DNA of 64,000 nt from the NCBI GenBank assembly GCA_905199445.1, contig CAJKGK010000003.1, forward strand, positions 1 to 64,000, in the 5' to 3' direction. Below the pieces are notes generated by a model. The model saw only the letters and a list, made by a program, of their open reading frames with translations. It had not been told where the DNA came from and made no database searches. The position numbers and the translations under genes are program-made. Of the stretch, positions 33,974 to 42,819 are shown piece after piece. Origin of the DNA: an uncultured Lachnospiraceae bacterium. Its GTDB lineage: Bacteria; Bacillota; Clostridia; Lachnospirales; Lachnospiraceae. The number at the start of each line of letters is the position of its first letter. Positions within the stretch are counted from its first letter, which is position 1.

Positions 33974-34816
33974 TTAGAATTGGAAAATATCCCCTGCAGA
34001 TACGAAGTGCACCGGCACAGCTTTTCCGATTAAGTCAGAAAGGATTTGTGTTATATACCACATTCCCGGCTCCTCAAGACTAAAATGTCCCACATTAAAT
34101 AAAGCCTTATTTTTTCCAAACGTCAAAGCATCCCTGATATAAGACAGCACTGTCCATTCCACCACCTCACCTGGGATAATGGCATCCACAGATTTTTCCA
34201 GCACTTTAATAATCTGCGTCGGATAATCCATCACTTTTCCATGCTCATCTCCAAAAGCATTAGGGAATAAATGTCCCACAACAGCAATTTTTCTAATTTC
34301 TCCCTCTGGTAGCCCCATATATCTCATGCCGTTTAAATTCAACTTTTTCTCCAGAAAACACTTCATTTCAAATACAGTTGTCTTAGGGATCTCAAAGGTA
34401 TAAACAAAAGGACATCCATCCATGTTGTCAACCTGATAATCCTGCCACCCCAGCCACCGAATCAGGCCGGTAAAAATATCGTCCGGACGATGCATATGCA
34501 TCCGGTCATGATTTCTCCATACCGTTATGTGGTGCTGATGAAGGCGTTCCTTTTTAATTTCATAAATTTCATTGCCAAAAGGGGCACTCCATAGCGGCGT
34601 ATCTGCACTTGTATAAAATGTAGGCTCATGTACAATCAGCAGGTTACAGCCTTTCTTAATTGTTTCATCGATCACCGCCGCTGTAGGAGAAATCGCACAT
34701 ACCACACCTGTACATTCTTCATCCAATGCTCCGGCTTTAAGGCCGTCACAACCATGGTAATCGGGCAAAGTCGGATAGCGCCTGTTCATAAGATCAATAA
34801 TTTCCTGTTTTGTCAT
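33974..34816 (-). CDS. Nif3-like dinuclear metal centre protein
   Basis: A 280-residue protein of the NIF3/YbgI/YqfO family, whose members bind two metal ions and have unclear catalytic roles. The motif NLLIVHEPTFYTSAD (about residue 58) matches the family's LIVHHP metal site, HNDRMHMHRPDD carries more ligands, and a late VGHFSLEEPGMWY supplies the C-terminal His/Glu site. GGAGG precedes the ATG, and the ATG overlaps the esterase stop (ATGA). Placement among esterases suggests a hydrolase acting on the imported conjugate rather than the housekeeping NIF3, but this is inference. Confidence 0.8.
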   Translation of the reverse strand: MTKQEIIDLMNRRYPTLPDYHGCDGLKAGALDEECTGVVCAISPTAAVIDETIKKGCNLLIVHEPTFYTSADTPLWSAPFGNEIYEIKKERLHQHHITVWRNHDRMHMHRPDDIFTGLIRWLGWQDYQVDNMDGCPFVYTFEIPKTTVFEMKCFLEKKLNLNGMRYMGLPEGEIRKIAVVGHLFPNAFGDEHGKVMDYPTQIIKVLEKSVDAIIPGEVVEWTVLSYIRDALTFGKNKALFNVGHFSLEEPGMWYITQILSDLIGKAVPVHFVSAGDIFQF

Positions 34817-35847
34817 TTCACAGCCTCCTTATTTTCAACATTCACATAGTGGTTCAACCCGTTTTCCACCAGCCAGTCCACACACATTGGTCCCCAGTGG
34901 GCAATATGACCAATATTCATATCCAGATCATTTTCTCCGTCAGCCATGGCCAAACCGTGGACGCCTGGCTGAAAAATATGAAGCTCATATGGAATTTCCA
35001 TATCCTGCAGCGCTTTGGCCAGGTTCATGCCATACCTTCCGTCATCACTCATGGTCTGCCATATAAAAAAAGGAGGCGTATCCACAGAAAGATTCTTTTC
35101 CGGCGAAAGAAAAATCCGTTCCTCTCTGGTATTTCCCATCAGCGGATCCGGCCTTGTACCAAAGCCAGAAGGAAATGAAGCCGATGACATGGCTCCATAC
35201 CCGATGACAGCGGCATCTGGTCTGCTGGACTCACACTGGACAGGATCTGAAGTCCCAGAAAAACCATAATCAAAATGGGTAGCACAGTTGGCCGACAGCA
35301 TCCCACCAGCCGAGAAGCCCATTACTGCAATTTTATCGTTAATTATCAGTTCATCTTTACGGCTGCGCAGTATACGGACTGCCCGTTTCATGTCTTCCAG
35401 GGCATCCATTCTGGAATAAGGCAGCAAACGATAAGATAAGATCGCCGTATTAAAGCCCTGATTATGAAAAAACCAGGCAACATTCACGCCTTCACAGCCT
35501 GTCCGCCACGAAAAGCCCCCACCATGGGCAATAATAATGGTTGACGCCTTTTTATTGTCTGCCTGTGCAAAACTTTTCTTCGACCGTAAGCAGTCCATTT
35601 TAGCTGTATTCGCCGGAATAAATACCATATAAGGCTCTGTCTGACCAGGATCCCTGTGATCATATCCCGGTGTTTTATGAGGCTCCCATAGGCTAATTTT
35701 TTCAAAAGGCTCCATCGCCTTATCCCAAAGCTTCAGATTCCCCTCTACATCCAGACTTCCATCGGCCTTTCTATGCATGGAAACATTGCGGATCACCGCT
35801 CTTGTCAAAACCGCATTTTCTAATAATCTAATATTTTTTTCATACAT
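34813..35847 (-). CDS. Alpha/beta hydrolase, carboxylesterase type (HGGGF)
   Basis: A 344-residue esterase of the lipase/acetyl-esterase group, with oxyanion motif IIIAHGGGFSWR (about residue 113), nucleophile serine in VMGFSAGGMLSA (about residue 180) and triad histidine in FQPGVHGLAMADG. It has no signal peptide, so it would act on imported substrates in the cytoplasm. Start is uncertain between a TTG at 35853 and the ATG at 35847 used here; neither has a strong binding site. It couples to the Nif3-like gene by a 4-base overlap. Confidence 0.85.
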   Translation of the reverse strand: MYEKNIRLLENAVLTRAVIRNVSMHRKADGSLDVEGNLKLWDKAMEPFEKISLWEPHKTPGYDHRDPGQTEPYMVFIPANTAKMDCLRSKKSFAQADNKKASTIIIAHGGGFSWRTGCEGVNVAWFFHNQGFNTAILSYRLLPYSRMDALEDMKRAVRILRSRKDELIINDKIAVMGFSAGGMLSANCATHFDYGFSGTSDPVQCESSRPDAAVIGYGAMSSASFPSGFGTRPDPLMGNTREERIFLSPEKNLSVDTPPFFIWQTMSDDGRYGMNLAKALQDMEIPYELHIFQPGVHGLAMADGENDLDMNIGHIAHWGPMCVDWLVENGLNHYVNVENKEAVK

Positions 35848-35882
35848 TGTCAATCGTTCTTTCTTTTTATTAAAACCTTTAT

Positions 35883-36743
35883 TTATAAAATTCTTTCCTG
35901 AGTATCTTTAAAAAATCGGTCACAGTCCCTGGCAATCAGCTCCGGACACTCATCGGGGCCGCCATGGCCCAGATGCTGGTAAACCAAAAGCCGGGCTCCC
36001 GGAATCGCCTGGGCAGCCTCCAAACATTTGTCTGCCGTAGCCAAAGGATCCAAGCCTCCGCACAAAATCATGGTCGGGAAAGGAATTTTACTCATTTTTT
36101 CATATAATTCTTTTTCTGATTTTACATCGCATGCACACATATTATTATTGCAGATCATAAATTCCTCTGCCTTCCTGTTCATAAGAATTTGTGTATGCTC
36201 CCTGTGATTGGCTTCACGCCTTGCCAGCCGCTTGGGATTTTTCGTGGGCCAATGCTCCATCCAGGCCATGGCCTCCAAAGCCTTTTGATTGCCCACCAGT
36301 TTTTTCACATCCAGCCCAGATACTGGCATTCCCGGCTGTCGATCACTCATCGGCCTGTACTGAGCAATCCCATCACAGCACACAAACCCCCGGATCAATT
36401 CAGGTCTGTGAAAGGCAATATACCATCCTGCCCAGTTTCCGTGAGATACACCCGTATAATAAAAATCAGGTATATTCATTGCCTGAGCAAAATCTATCAC
36501 ATCCTGTCCCCATATTTTTGTATAGTCCTTTGGGGTAGAATCAAAAATATGATCCGATTCCCCATAGCCTCTCATATAAATCAGAAAACAATGATAATCA
36601 TAAGGCGACTTACCTAAAAGCTCCATATGACAGTCTGTGAGGAAAAAATTTTGTGTAGAAATCAAATATTTGTCCCCTGCTCCAATCTCCTTATATGCCA
36701 GCGTAACACCATTTTTAAGCGTTATTTTCTTAATTTCATTCAT
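35883..36743 (-). CDS. Alpha/beta hydrolase
   Basis: A 286-residue alpha/beta hydrolase fold enzyme. The nucleophile elbow is YTGVSHGNWAGWY (about residue 100), the acid is in LCGGLDPLATADK and the histidine in VYQHLGHGGPDECPE. GGGGAG lies before the ATG. It is 35 bases upstream of the HGGGF esterase gene in the same direction. The three alpha/beta hydrolases here belong to different subfamilies, so they probably cut different bonds or groups. Confidence 0.85.
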   Translation of the reverse strand: MNEIKKITLKNGVTLAYKEIGAGDKYLISTQNFFLTDCHMELLGKSPYDYHCFLIYMRGYGESDHIFDSTPKDYTKIWGQDVIDFAQAMNIPDFYYTGVSHGNWAGWYIAFHRPELIRGFVCCDGIAQYRPMSDRQPGMPVSGLDVKKLVGNQKALEAMAWMEHWPTKNPKRLARREANHREHTQILMNRKAEEFMICNNNMCACDVKSEKELYEKMSKIPFPTMILCGGLDPLATADKCLEAAQAIPGARLLVYQHLGHGGPDECPELIARDCDRFFKDTQERIL

Positions 36744-36799
36744 TTTTCTCTCCCCTTTTACTTCATGATCGTTATCTGTTTTTTATTTATTTCGTCATT

Positions 36800-38002
36800 T
36801 TAATGTTCTCCATCATCATAGATGCTTTCCAGTGTCTGAGTATTTCGGCTGAAGTGGGAGAAAAATTCCAGCAGCTGGCGACTCATCTCCGGCGTTGGCC
36901 AGTGAGGCATATTCATTTCACACATTAATCTTATTCTCGTAATTCCGTCCTCGCTTTTCAAGTCTCCCACATAGTTTGTAATTCCATCAGCAATAACGGT
37001 TCTCCGGCAGTCAGGCTCCAGCGGCAGCCCTATATATTTTTCTTCCTCAGAAATATCATTCCGATCTTTTAACGCCATCACATCTTCAAAAGAAATTTCT
37101 TTTGCATGATTAACCCTGGCCCAGTGATTAATTCCTTCAATCAGCTCTTTTGCTCCCTTTCCATGATCTGCAAAAAATCCCTGATAATCATAAAAAGGAA
37201 AACGATGTCCGTCCAGGTTACCGTAAATATTAATGACCGGCATATAAGTCCCGGCAGCAGCAGCTCTGGAAACACCGTCAAAAGGCGTCTGAGGTTCAGG
37301 CCCTATAGGCTTGTCCACAAAACCGTTACCAATGGGCGCACCGCACGGCCCTACAGCGGCAAACAAATCCGGCCGCTTATTTCCAAGAAAATTGGACATA
37401 AAACCACCGTAAGAAAATCCTGCCGCATAAACTCTGGATGTATCTACAGGATAAAGAACTTTGGCCTGTTCCAAAATTTCCTCCAGCACCTCATCCAGTT
37501 CCAGAGAGGGCGCAATCACGATCCATTCTCTTTTTGCAGCTTCCTGAACAATGCCCCATCCGTCGATAATACTGTTTGGATTAAAACCACCGTGCAGAAA
37601 AAATATGACCGGATATTTTTTGTTCCTATTTTTTTCAAAAGCCGATACTGGAACAAAAGATGTCCATTTTTTAAACATATTCTGACATCCCTCGGGATTA
37701 AAATCCCAGTAATAACCGGTTTTTCGCTCAAATTCCTTCCAGTTCATGGCATCTGTTTCCCCGTGAAACTCCTTGACCATTCCCAGCTTTGCCCAGTAAG
37801 CCATCACTTCCGGCGCGTGATCATCAAAATTCAGCAACAAAGGCTCCATCATCCGGGCAAGTGCATCAATATACCCTCCCTGTTTCATAGCTTCCAGATC
37901 CACATCCGGGTTATAGGTGGTATAAAGATCGATTACCTTATCGATTCTTCCTGCATCTGTCATTTTAAACTGAGCATTTAAAAAATCATCATAATTAGTC
38001 AT
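36800..38002 (-). CDS. Esterase/prolyl-oligopeptidase-like alpha/beta hydrolase
   Basis: A 400-residue hydrolase. It shows VIFFLHGGFNPNSIID as oxyanion region (about residue 130) and YAAGFSYGGFMSNFLG as nucleophile elbow (about residue 196), as in PHB depolymerase- and feruloyl-esterase-like enzymes. A C-terminal HWPTPEMSRQLLEFF supplies the likely histidine. No signal peptide. AAAGGGGG precedes the ATG by 9 bases. Its relation to feruloyl-esterase types fits a role in removing acyl groups from plant material, but the substrate is inferred only from context. Confidence 0.8.
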   Translation of the reverse strand: MTNYDDFLNAQFKMTDAGRIDKVIDLYTTYNPDVDLEAMKQGGYIDALARMMEPLLLNFDDHAPEVMAYWAKLGMVKEFHGETDAMNWKEFERKTGYYWDFNPEGCQNMFKKWTSFVPVSAFEKNRNKKYPVIFFLHGGFNPNSIIDGWGIVQEAAKREWIVIAPSLELDEVLEEILEQAKVLYPVDTSRVYAAGFSYGGFMSNFLGNKRPDLFAAVGPCGAPIGNGFVDKPIGPEPQTPFDGVSRAAAAGTYMPVINIYGNLDGHRFPFYDYQGFFADHGKGAKELIEGINHWARVNHAKEISFEDVMALKDRNDISEEEKYIGLPLEPDCRRTVIADGITNYVGDLKSEDGITRIRLMCEMNMPHWPTPEMSRQLLEFFSHFSRNTQTLESIYDDGEH

Positions 38003-38022
38003 TGTAAGTTTCCCCCTTTATA

Positions 38023-39162
38023 TTATTTATTTTTTTCTTCCAGACTGCGTATCAGTGCAGCAAGTTCTTCTGCCATTTTCATATGCCTGTCAATCGATGG
38101 ATGGTAGCATGCACCTGCATCCTGTCCGGACATAAGCATTTTCGTATATTTAAAACAACAAATTTTTTGATCACCTGTGTCTTGCATAAATCTCTGAACG
38201 ACGGCAGTGATCCTGTCATACAGATAATAATCTATACATCCCAAAGCACAGATAATTTGAGGTTTGGATCCATTGTACTGTCTGAGCATGGATAGAAACT
38301 TGTAATAATATGTGTCAAACATGCGTTCTGCGGCTAAAATATCTTCGCTCCTTCCCACCATAGTCCCATCATTGGTTCCCAAATTTATAACAATATAATC
38401 CGGCACGTGCCCTTTAAAATCCCAGCATTCATAGGATGTTTCCCTGTCCATGCTTTCAGGAACTCGATCTTGTGTTAGGCGGTCCGTATACGGATAAAGT
38501 TCAATCATTCCATAAGGCATCAAAGCTTGGGGAAATCTTCCCACCGTAATTCCTGATACACAAATATAGTCTCCCTCCATCTGAAGTTTTCGGGCCGCAA
38601 TCGCACCGCAGGCCATCCAGCCGTTTTCTTCGGAAGTATAAAAATCTCTTTCCCCGCCATAGGTTTCATTACCAAAACCGCAAGTAATCGAATCACCCAC
38701 AAATTCGATTTTTTTTCGTTTTTCACTGGACTTATATTTTAACAAATCCCCTTCTGCTATAAAAGATACCAGCCCTGATACAGCCCTGGCACATTCTGTG
38801 AGTCTGATCACCTTTATTGTATGAAGCTCAGGTTCATCACTCTCAAACAGAACAACCGACGTATCCTCCTGATCCAGCAAAAATCTTTTTGCCGGCATCG
38901 GATCATCATCCATAAACAGTCCCAGCCAGGGCCATTCCTTTTCCTCCCGAGTTGCAAAGCTCTGGGGCGTTTCTCCCGGAATTCGACGCATAACCGTTCC
39001 CGGAATCACCCGGAAACGGGCAGCCAGAAAAGTACCTTGAAAAGTAACCGCAAATCCAGAGCATGTCCAGTTAAAATATAAAATATTACCCTTAGGTTCC
39101 CAAAATGTCCGCCCGTATAACCTTAGATCTTCCAAAATCTCACCTGATAATCGTTTTTGCAT
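38023..39162 (-). CDS. SGNH/GDSL esterase with N-terminal jelly-roll (CE2-like)
   Basis: A 379-residue two-domain esterase. The N-terminal 150 residues fit the jelly-roll of carbohydrate esterase family 2; the rest is an SGNH domain with EFVGDSITCGFGNET (block I, about residue 155), IVINLGTNDGT (block III) and YHPSIDRHMKMAEEL (block V, Asp-x-x-His). CE2 enzymes deacetylate xylan, mannan and related sugars. No signal peptide, so it acts inside the cell. GAGGAG precedes the ATG, and an extended -10 (TGCTAAAAT) lies 22 bases upstream, so this gene probably starts a new transcript after the terminator at 39244-39314. Confidence 0.85.
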   Translation of the reverse strand: MQKRLSGEILEDLRLYGRTFWEPKGNILYFNWTCSGFAVTFQGTFLAARFRVIPGTVMRRIPGETPQSFATREEKEWPWLGLFMDDDPMPAKRFLLDQEDTSVVLFESDEPELHTIKVIRLTECARAVSGLVSFIAEGDLLKYKSSEKRKKIEFVGDSITCGFGNETYGGERDFYTSEENGWMACGAIAARKLQMEGDYICVSGITVGRFPQALMPYGMIELYPYTDRLTQDRVPESMDRETSYECWDFKGHVPDYIVINLGTNDGTMVGRSEDILAAERMFDTYYYKFLSMLRQYNGSKPQIICALGCIDYYLYDRITAVVQRFMQDTGDQKICCFKYTKMLMSGQDAGACYHPSIDRHMKMAEELAALIRSLEEKNK

Positions 39163-39183
39163 ATTTTCATCTCCTCAGCATTT

Positions 39184-39189
39184 ATTTTA
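39184..39189 (-). promoter_or_regulatory. Extended -10 box before the SGNH esterase gene
   Basis: Leftward TGCTAAAAT with TAAAAT at 39184-39189. No good -35 box is seen. It follows a strong terminator, so it likely starts the esterase-to-GH13 transcript. Confidence 0.4.
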
Positions 39190-39243
39190 GCATTTCAGAA
39201 AAAATGAAACTTTTGATTTTGAATCCATTTCTTATATTTTTGT

Positions 39244-39314
39244 AAAAAAAAGCGTATACATCCTGTACATCTATGTGCCTGAGACACACTTTCACAGGAA
39301 ATGTATACGCTTTA
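39244..39314 (-). terminator. Terminator after the MBL-fold gene
   Basis: AAAGCGTATACAT pairs with ATGTATACGCTTT, with a further inner pairing of ACAGG/CCTGT, and ends leftward in eight T residues. It divides the ABC-MBL unit from the esterase unit. Confidence 0.85.
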
Positions 39315-39328
39315 TCACTTTTTATCGG

Positions 39329-40120
39329 TTATTGTATATGTTTAGGGTCATAGCAAAAATCCAGCATCTGTCCATGTGCGGCTGTTTTAAATTCCATATG
39401 TCGTCCGGGCAGATCCAATATACGATCCTCTCCTTTGACGGTTCCTTCTACAAGTCCTCTGGCTATATACAGACAGTCACTGACATAATCAAGCGTCAGC
39501 AAAACGGGAGACTGATTGCGGTGTCCGGGAAAAATCAAAAGCTTGGAATATGCCTTTAATTTTTCCCACAGCCGACCGACATTTTCCTCAAATCGACAGA
39601 TGGGCAGGCTGCCGGGAATCTGAAGCCAAAAACTGCCGGAACCGATGGTATCCCCTGAAAACAGCCACTGACGGTGTCTTTCAAGAAAAACAACACTTCC
39701 AGCCGTATGCCCTGCACAGGCTATCGTCTCAAGTGTAATCCCACCCAGCTCATAAATATCTCCGTCTTTCATATCCGTCAGCCAGCGTTTTTCCACAAAG
39801 GGGGACATTTGAAGAAGACTGTCATAATCCTCCATACACATATAAATTTTACAGCCGGCATCTGCAAATTCTTTAAGACTGCATCCGGCATGATCGCCAT
39901 GACCATGGGTGATTAAAATATCCAGCGGAAGATCGGTATATTTTCGTACCTCCTCATACAGACCCTTACTATACTGCAGGGCGTCAATAAGTGCGGCTCG
40001 TTTTGTTCCGATCAGCAGATAAGCATCCACATAAGGAACCTTAACGCCATTGCCGGCCAGATCCGAAAGCTCTGTAAATTCGTAAAGCTGTTCATTAATT
40101 TTTGTTGTTATAAAACTCAT
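39329..40120 (-). CDS. MBL-fold metallo-hydrolase
   Basis: A 263-residue metallo-beta-lactamase fold hydrolase with the metal motif ITHGHGDHAG (about residue 58-67), CAGHTAGSVVFL and FSGDTIGSGSFW and GHRNQSPV as later ligands. The natural substrate of such proteins ranges from thioesters and lactones to phosphodiesters and cannot be called here. I use the ATG at 40120, 9 bases after AGGGGG. It is 75 bases after the binding-protein gene without a terminator, so it belongs to the importer unit. Confidence 0.85.
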   Translation of the reverse strand: MSFITTKINEQLYEFTELSDLAGNGVKVPYVDAYLLIGTKRAALIDALQYSKGLYEEVRKYTDLPLDILITHGHGDHAGCSLKEFADAGCKIYMCMEDYDSLLQMSPFVEKRWLTDMKDGDIYELGGITLETIACAGHTAGSVVFLERHRQWLFSGDTIGSGSFWLQIPGSLPICRFEENVGRLWEKLKAYSKLLIFPGHRNQSPVLLTLDYVSDCLYIARGLVEGTVKGEDRILDLPGRHMEFKTAAHGQMLDFCYDPKHIQ

Positions 40121-40194
40121 TTGAATCATCCCCCTGTATTCTTTATTTTTTACGGGTAACGGCCTTTAAAGATTAAACATGGATTTTTAAATAT

Positions 40195-41880
40195 TCATTC
40201 TCCAAACTGACTATTTAAATCGTCCAAAACCGGCTGAATCATCTGAAGCTTGTCCTTGACCCACTGATCATAATTACTGTCAAAATCACCGGCTTTCGTA
40301 ATCAGATTCGCATACTCATCCGCATAGGTCATGGACGCCAGATTCAGCGCCTGAGAAGAATAGCTGGCCAAATCCCAGTCAATCGCCTCATCCTTAATAC
40401 TCGTTACTTCGGCACGAATCGTATACAGCTGAGTCACCCGATCCTTTGATTTCTGATCAAAAGAAGGATTTATAAACGAATAATCATCGGACAGAATAAA
40501 CATATTTCCTGTAATCGGGTAAGTTGATGTGTACTTCACGTCCGCAGATTCCCACTGGGTATCTGCCAGCAAATTAACAACCGCTCCGTTTTCATCATAG
40601 TCCCAGTCTTCCCCCTGAATTCCCAAACGGATCTGAAGCTGCCCCTGTGGTGTACATCCATAATCCCATATCGTCAATATACGGTCAAGGGTTTCATCAT
40701 CGATATTGGGAGAAATCACATTACATGCCCAATAATTCATGCTGGGATCATCATGGGCTACACCATTGTCATCTGTCAGCACCAGCGTCACAGATGTATC
40801 CCAATAATTAACACCCAGATTTTCCTGCATATAATCGTCAAAACGGTCAAACCAGACAGCCATGCCTGTATACATTACAGCCGCAGCATCGCCGGATGCA
40901 TAAAAATGGCCAATATCATCCGGTTCCTGTAATGTATAAAATTCCGGATAAAGTAAACCTTCATCATACGCATCCTTTATAAGACCTAATGTCTGTTTAA
41001 TACCGGTTTCTTCCTCTGCAGGCCCCCAGTGATACTGCCCGTCATCACCCTTGTAATAAGCATTTTGTATAATACCAGTTGCCTCTGTGCACCGATCCAG
41101 CAAATTGCCTACATAACCACTTGTATTATACCACGGATATTCACAGATGCCTGCATTTTTTACAGCCCGCAAATAATCCAGGAACTCAGAAATCGTAATC
41201 GTTCCGGATTCGATATTTTTTGACAGATCGTATCCCGCCTGCTTGGCAAAATCAGTACGCATAAATATGGATATATGGTTGGTAATCGTGTCTGCCGGGA
41301 AGTTACTGGCAAACGCAGGACGGAAGAAATAATACATACCGCCGTAAAGTTCTTCATAATAGGCATTAGCCGGCGAATACTCGGCGGCTTTAGCCAAATT
41401 CGGATATTTTTCCCGCCAGTCTTCCGGCATCTGTTTTACAAGTCCCTGATCCACATAATTTTGCGCGTCCCCTGCATTAAAATTCCATACACTCCAATCC
41501 GGAAGATCATCGGCATTAATCCATGTATTCATACGTTCAGCCCAGTTTTCAAAAGTCAGGGAAGTCACATCCCACTCCACATTAAATGTATCCGTCCACC
41601 AGGAATAATAATCATTGCCATGGTTATAGTCCAAACCGTCGGTCACCTGAACGCCTGCAAAGGAAATCTCTATTGGCTCGCTGAAATCTCTGGATAAAAT
41701 TTCATCTGCCGTGGCATAATCCGCAGATTCTGTATCCGCTTTATTCTCCTGTAAATCAGATGCCTGGCTGCCAGGTTCAGTCTCAGCTGTGCCAGAATCC
41801 GACTGGCATGCCCCAAGCCCCGAAGCCAGCGTTAAACTCATCAAAATCGCCACTGTCCTTGTCAATGTTTGTCTTTTCAT
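40195..41880 (-). CDS. Extracellular solute-binding lipoprotein (LipO-type sugar ABC importer)
   Basis: A 561-residue binding protein. The N-terminus is a lipoprotein signal (MKRQTLTRTVAILMSLTL, lipobox SGLGAC with Cys at about residue 25), then a Ser/Glu/Asp-rich linker. The length of about 560 residues fits the LipO/YtcQ group that serves LplB/LplC permeases and binds oligosaccharides or conjugates. GAGGAGG precedes the ATG. It is the third gene of the importer unit; as usual for this family, no ATPase is encoded next to it. Confidence 0.9.
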   Translation of the reverse strand: MKRQTLTRTVAILMSLTLASGLGACQSDSGTAETEPGSQASDLQENKADTESADYATADEILSRDFSEPIEISFAGVQVTDGLDYNHGNDYYSWWTDTFNVEWDVTSLTFENWAERMNTWINADDLPDWSVWNFNAGDAQNYVDQGLVKQMPEDWREKYPNLAKAAEYSPANAYYEELYGGMYYFFRPAFASNFPADTITNHISIFMRTDFAKQAGYDLSKNIESGTITISEFLDYLRAVKNAGICEYPWYNTSGYVGNLLDRCTEATGIIQNAYYKGDDGQYHWGPAEEETGIKQTLGLIKDAYDEGLLYPEFYTLQEPDDIGHFYASGDAAAVMYTGMAVWFDRFDDYMQENLGVNYWDTSVTLVLTDDNGVAHDDPSMNYWACNVISPNIDDETLDRILTIWDYGCTPQGQLQIRLGIQGEDWDYDENGAVVNLLADTQWESADVKYTSTYPITGNMFILSDDYSFINPSFDQKSKDRVTQLYTIRAEVTSIKDEAIDWDLASYSSQALNLASMTYADEYANLITKAGDFDSNYDQWVKDKLQMIQPVLDDLNSQFGE

Positions 41881-41918
41881 ATACTTTTACCTCCTCTGAA
41901 TCATACCGTTAAAACGGA

Positions 41919-42806
41919 TTATGCTTTTACAGCCCCAATCATAATTCCTTTTGCAAAATATTTCTGTAAAAACGGATACACACACATCACCGGCACCATG
42001 GTTACAATAACCGCTGCCATTTTAATAGCATCCGTAAAGTTTTTCTCTCCTGTATCCACCAGTGCTGAAGCCGTATCTACCACCTGAGAATCCATCACAA
42101 TGGATCGCAAAATTTGCTGCAAAGACTGCCAGTTATTGGATCTGAGGAAAATCATGGACATAAAATATTCGTTCCACAACTGCACAGCCACAAACAATAC
42201 AACCGTTGCCAAAATGGGTTTGGCTAAAGGTAATATAATACGGAACAAAATTGTCCATTCGCTGGCTCCATCCAGCTGTGCAGACTCAATAAGTACTTCC
42301 GGCAGTGAATTAAAATAATTGTATATCAAAATCATATTAAATGTATTCATCCCCTGAGCCAGAATAATTGCCCAGATTGTATTGGTCAGATGCAGACTTT
42401 TCATAACAATATATAACGGGACAATACCGCCGTTAAAAATCATTGTAAAAAGTACAAGCATAAGTACCAAGCGTCTTCCCGGCCATCCCTTTCGACACAG
42501 CGCATAAGCCATTGTTGTGGACAAAAGCAGATTTAGCGGTACCCCGATCAGAACGTACAGCAGTGTTGTCTTGTAGCCGGTTAAAATTCTTCCATCTTCC
42601 AGCAGCTGTTTGTAAGCATCCAGCGTGGGGGCTTTTGGCCAGAATACCCAGTCTGACTGCATATACTCTTTGTAAGATGTAAAGGAAATTGCAATCACAT
42701 TGAGGAATGGAATTAAGATGCACAAAAGCAGTATGGATAAAATAATCAGGAGGACCCAGTCCATAGCCGTAAAACGTTTTCTTTTTAAAATTTTTCTTTT
42801 TTTCAT
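41919..42806 (-). CDS. Carbohydrate ABC transporter permease (LplC/YtcP type)
   Basis: A 295-residue inner-membrane permease with six hydrophobic segments and the ATPase-coupling loop YFNSLPEVLIESAQLDGASEWTILFRIILPLAKPI shown here in parts (ESAQLDGAS, ILPLAKP). The end YPFLQKYFAKGIMIGAVKA is typical of LplC. The ATG at 42806 follows GGGGAGG; a longer TTG reading overlaps the previous stop and is rejected. Confidence 0.92.
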   Translation of the reverse strand: MKKRKILKRKRFTAMDWVLLIILSILLLCILIPFLNVIAISFTSYKEYMQSDWVFWPKAPTLDAYKQLLEDGRILTGYKTTLLYVLIGVPLNLLLSTTMAYALCRKGWPGRRLVLMLVLFTMIFNGGIVPLYIVMKSLHLTNTIWAIILAQGMNTFNMILIYNYFNSLPEVLIESAQLDGASEWTILFRIILPLAKPILATVVLFVAVQLWNEYFMSMIFLRSNNWQSLQQILRSIVMDSQVVDTASALVDTGEKNFTDAIKMAAVIVTMVPVMCVYPFLQKYFAKGIMIGAVKA

Positions 42807-42819
42807 GTTTTTCCTCCCC

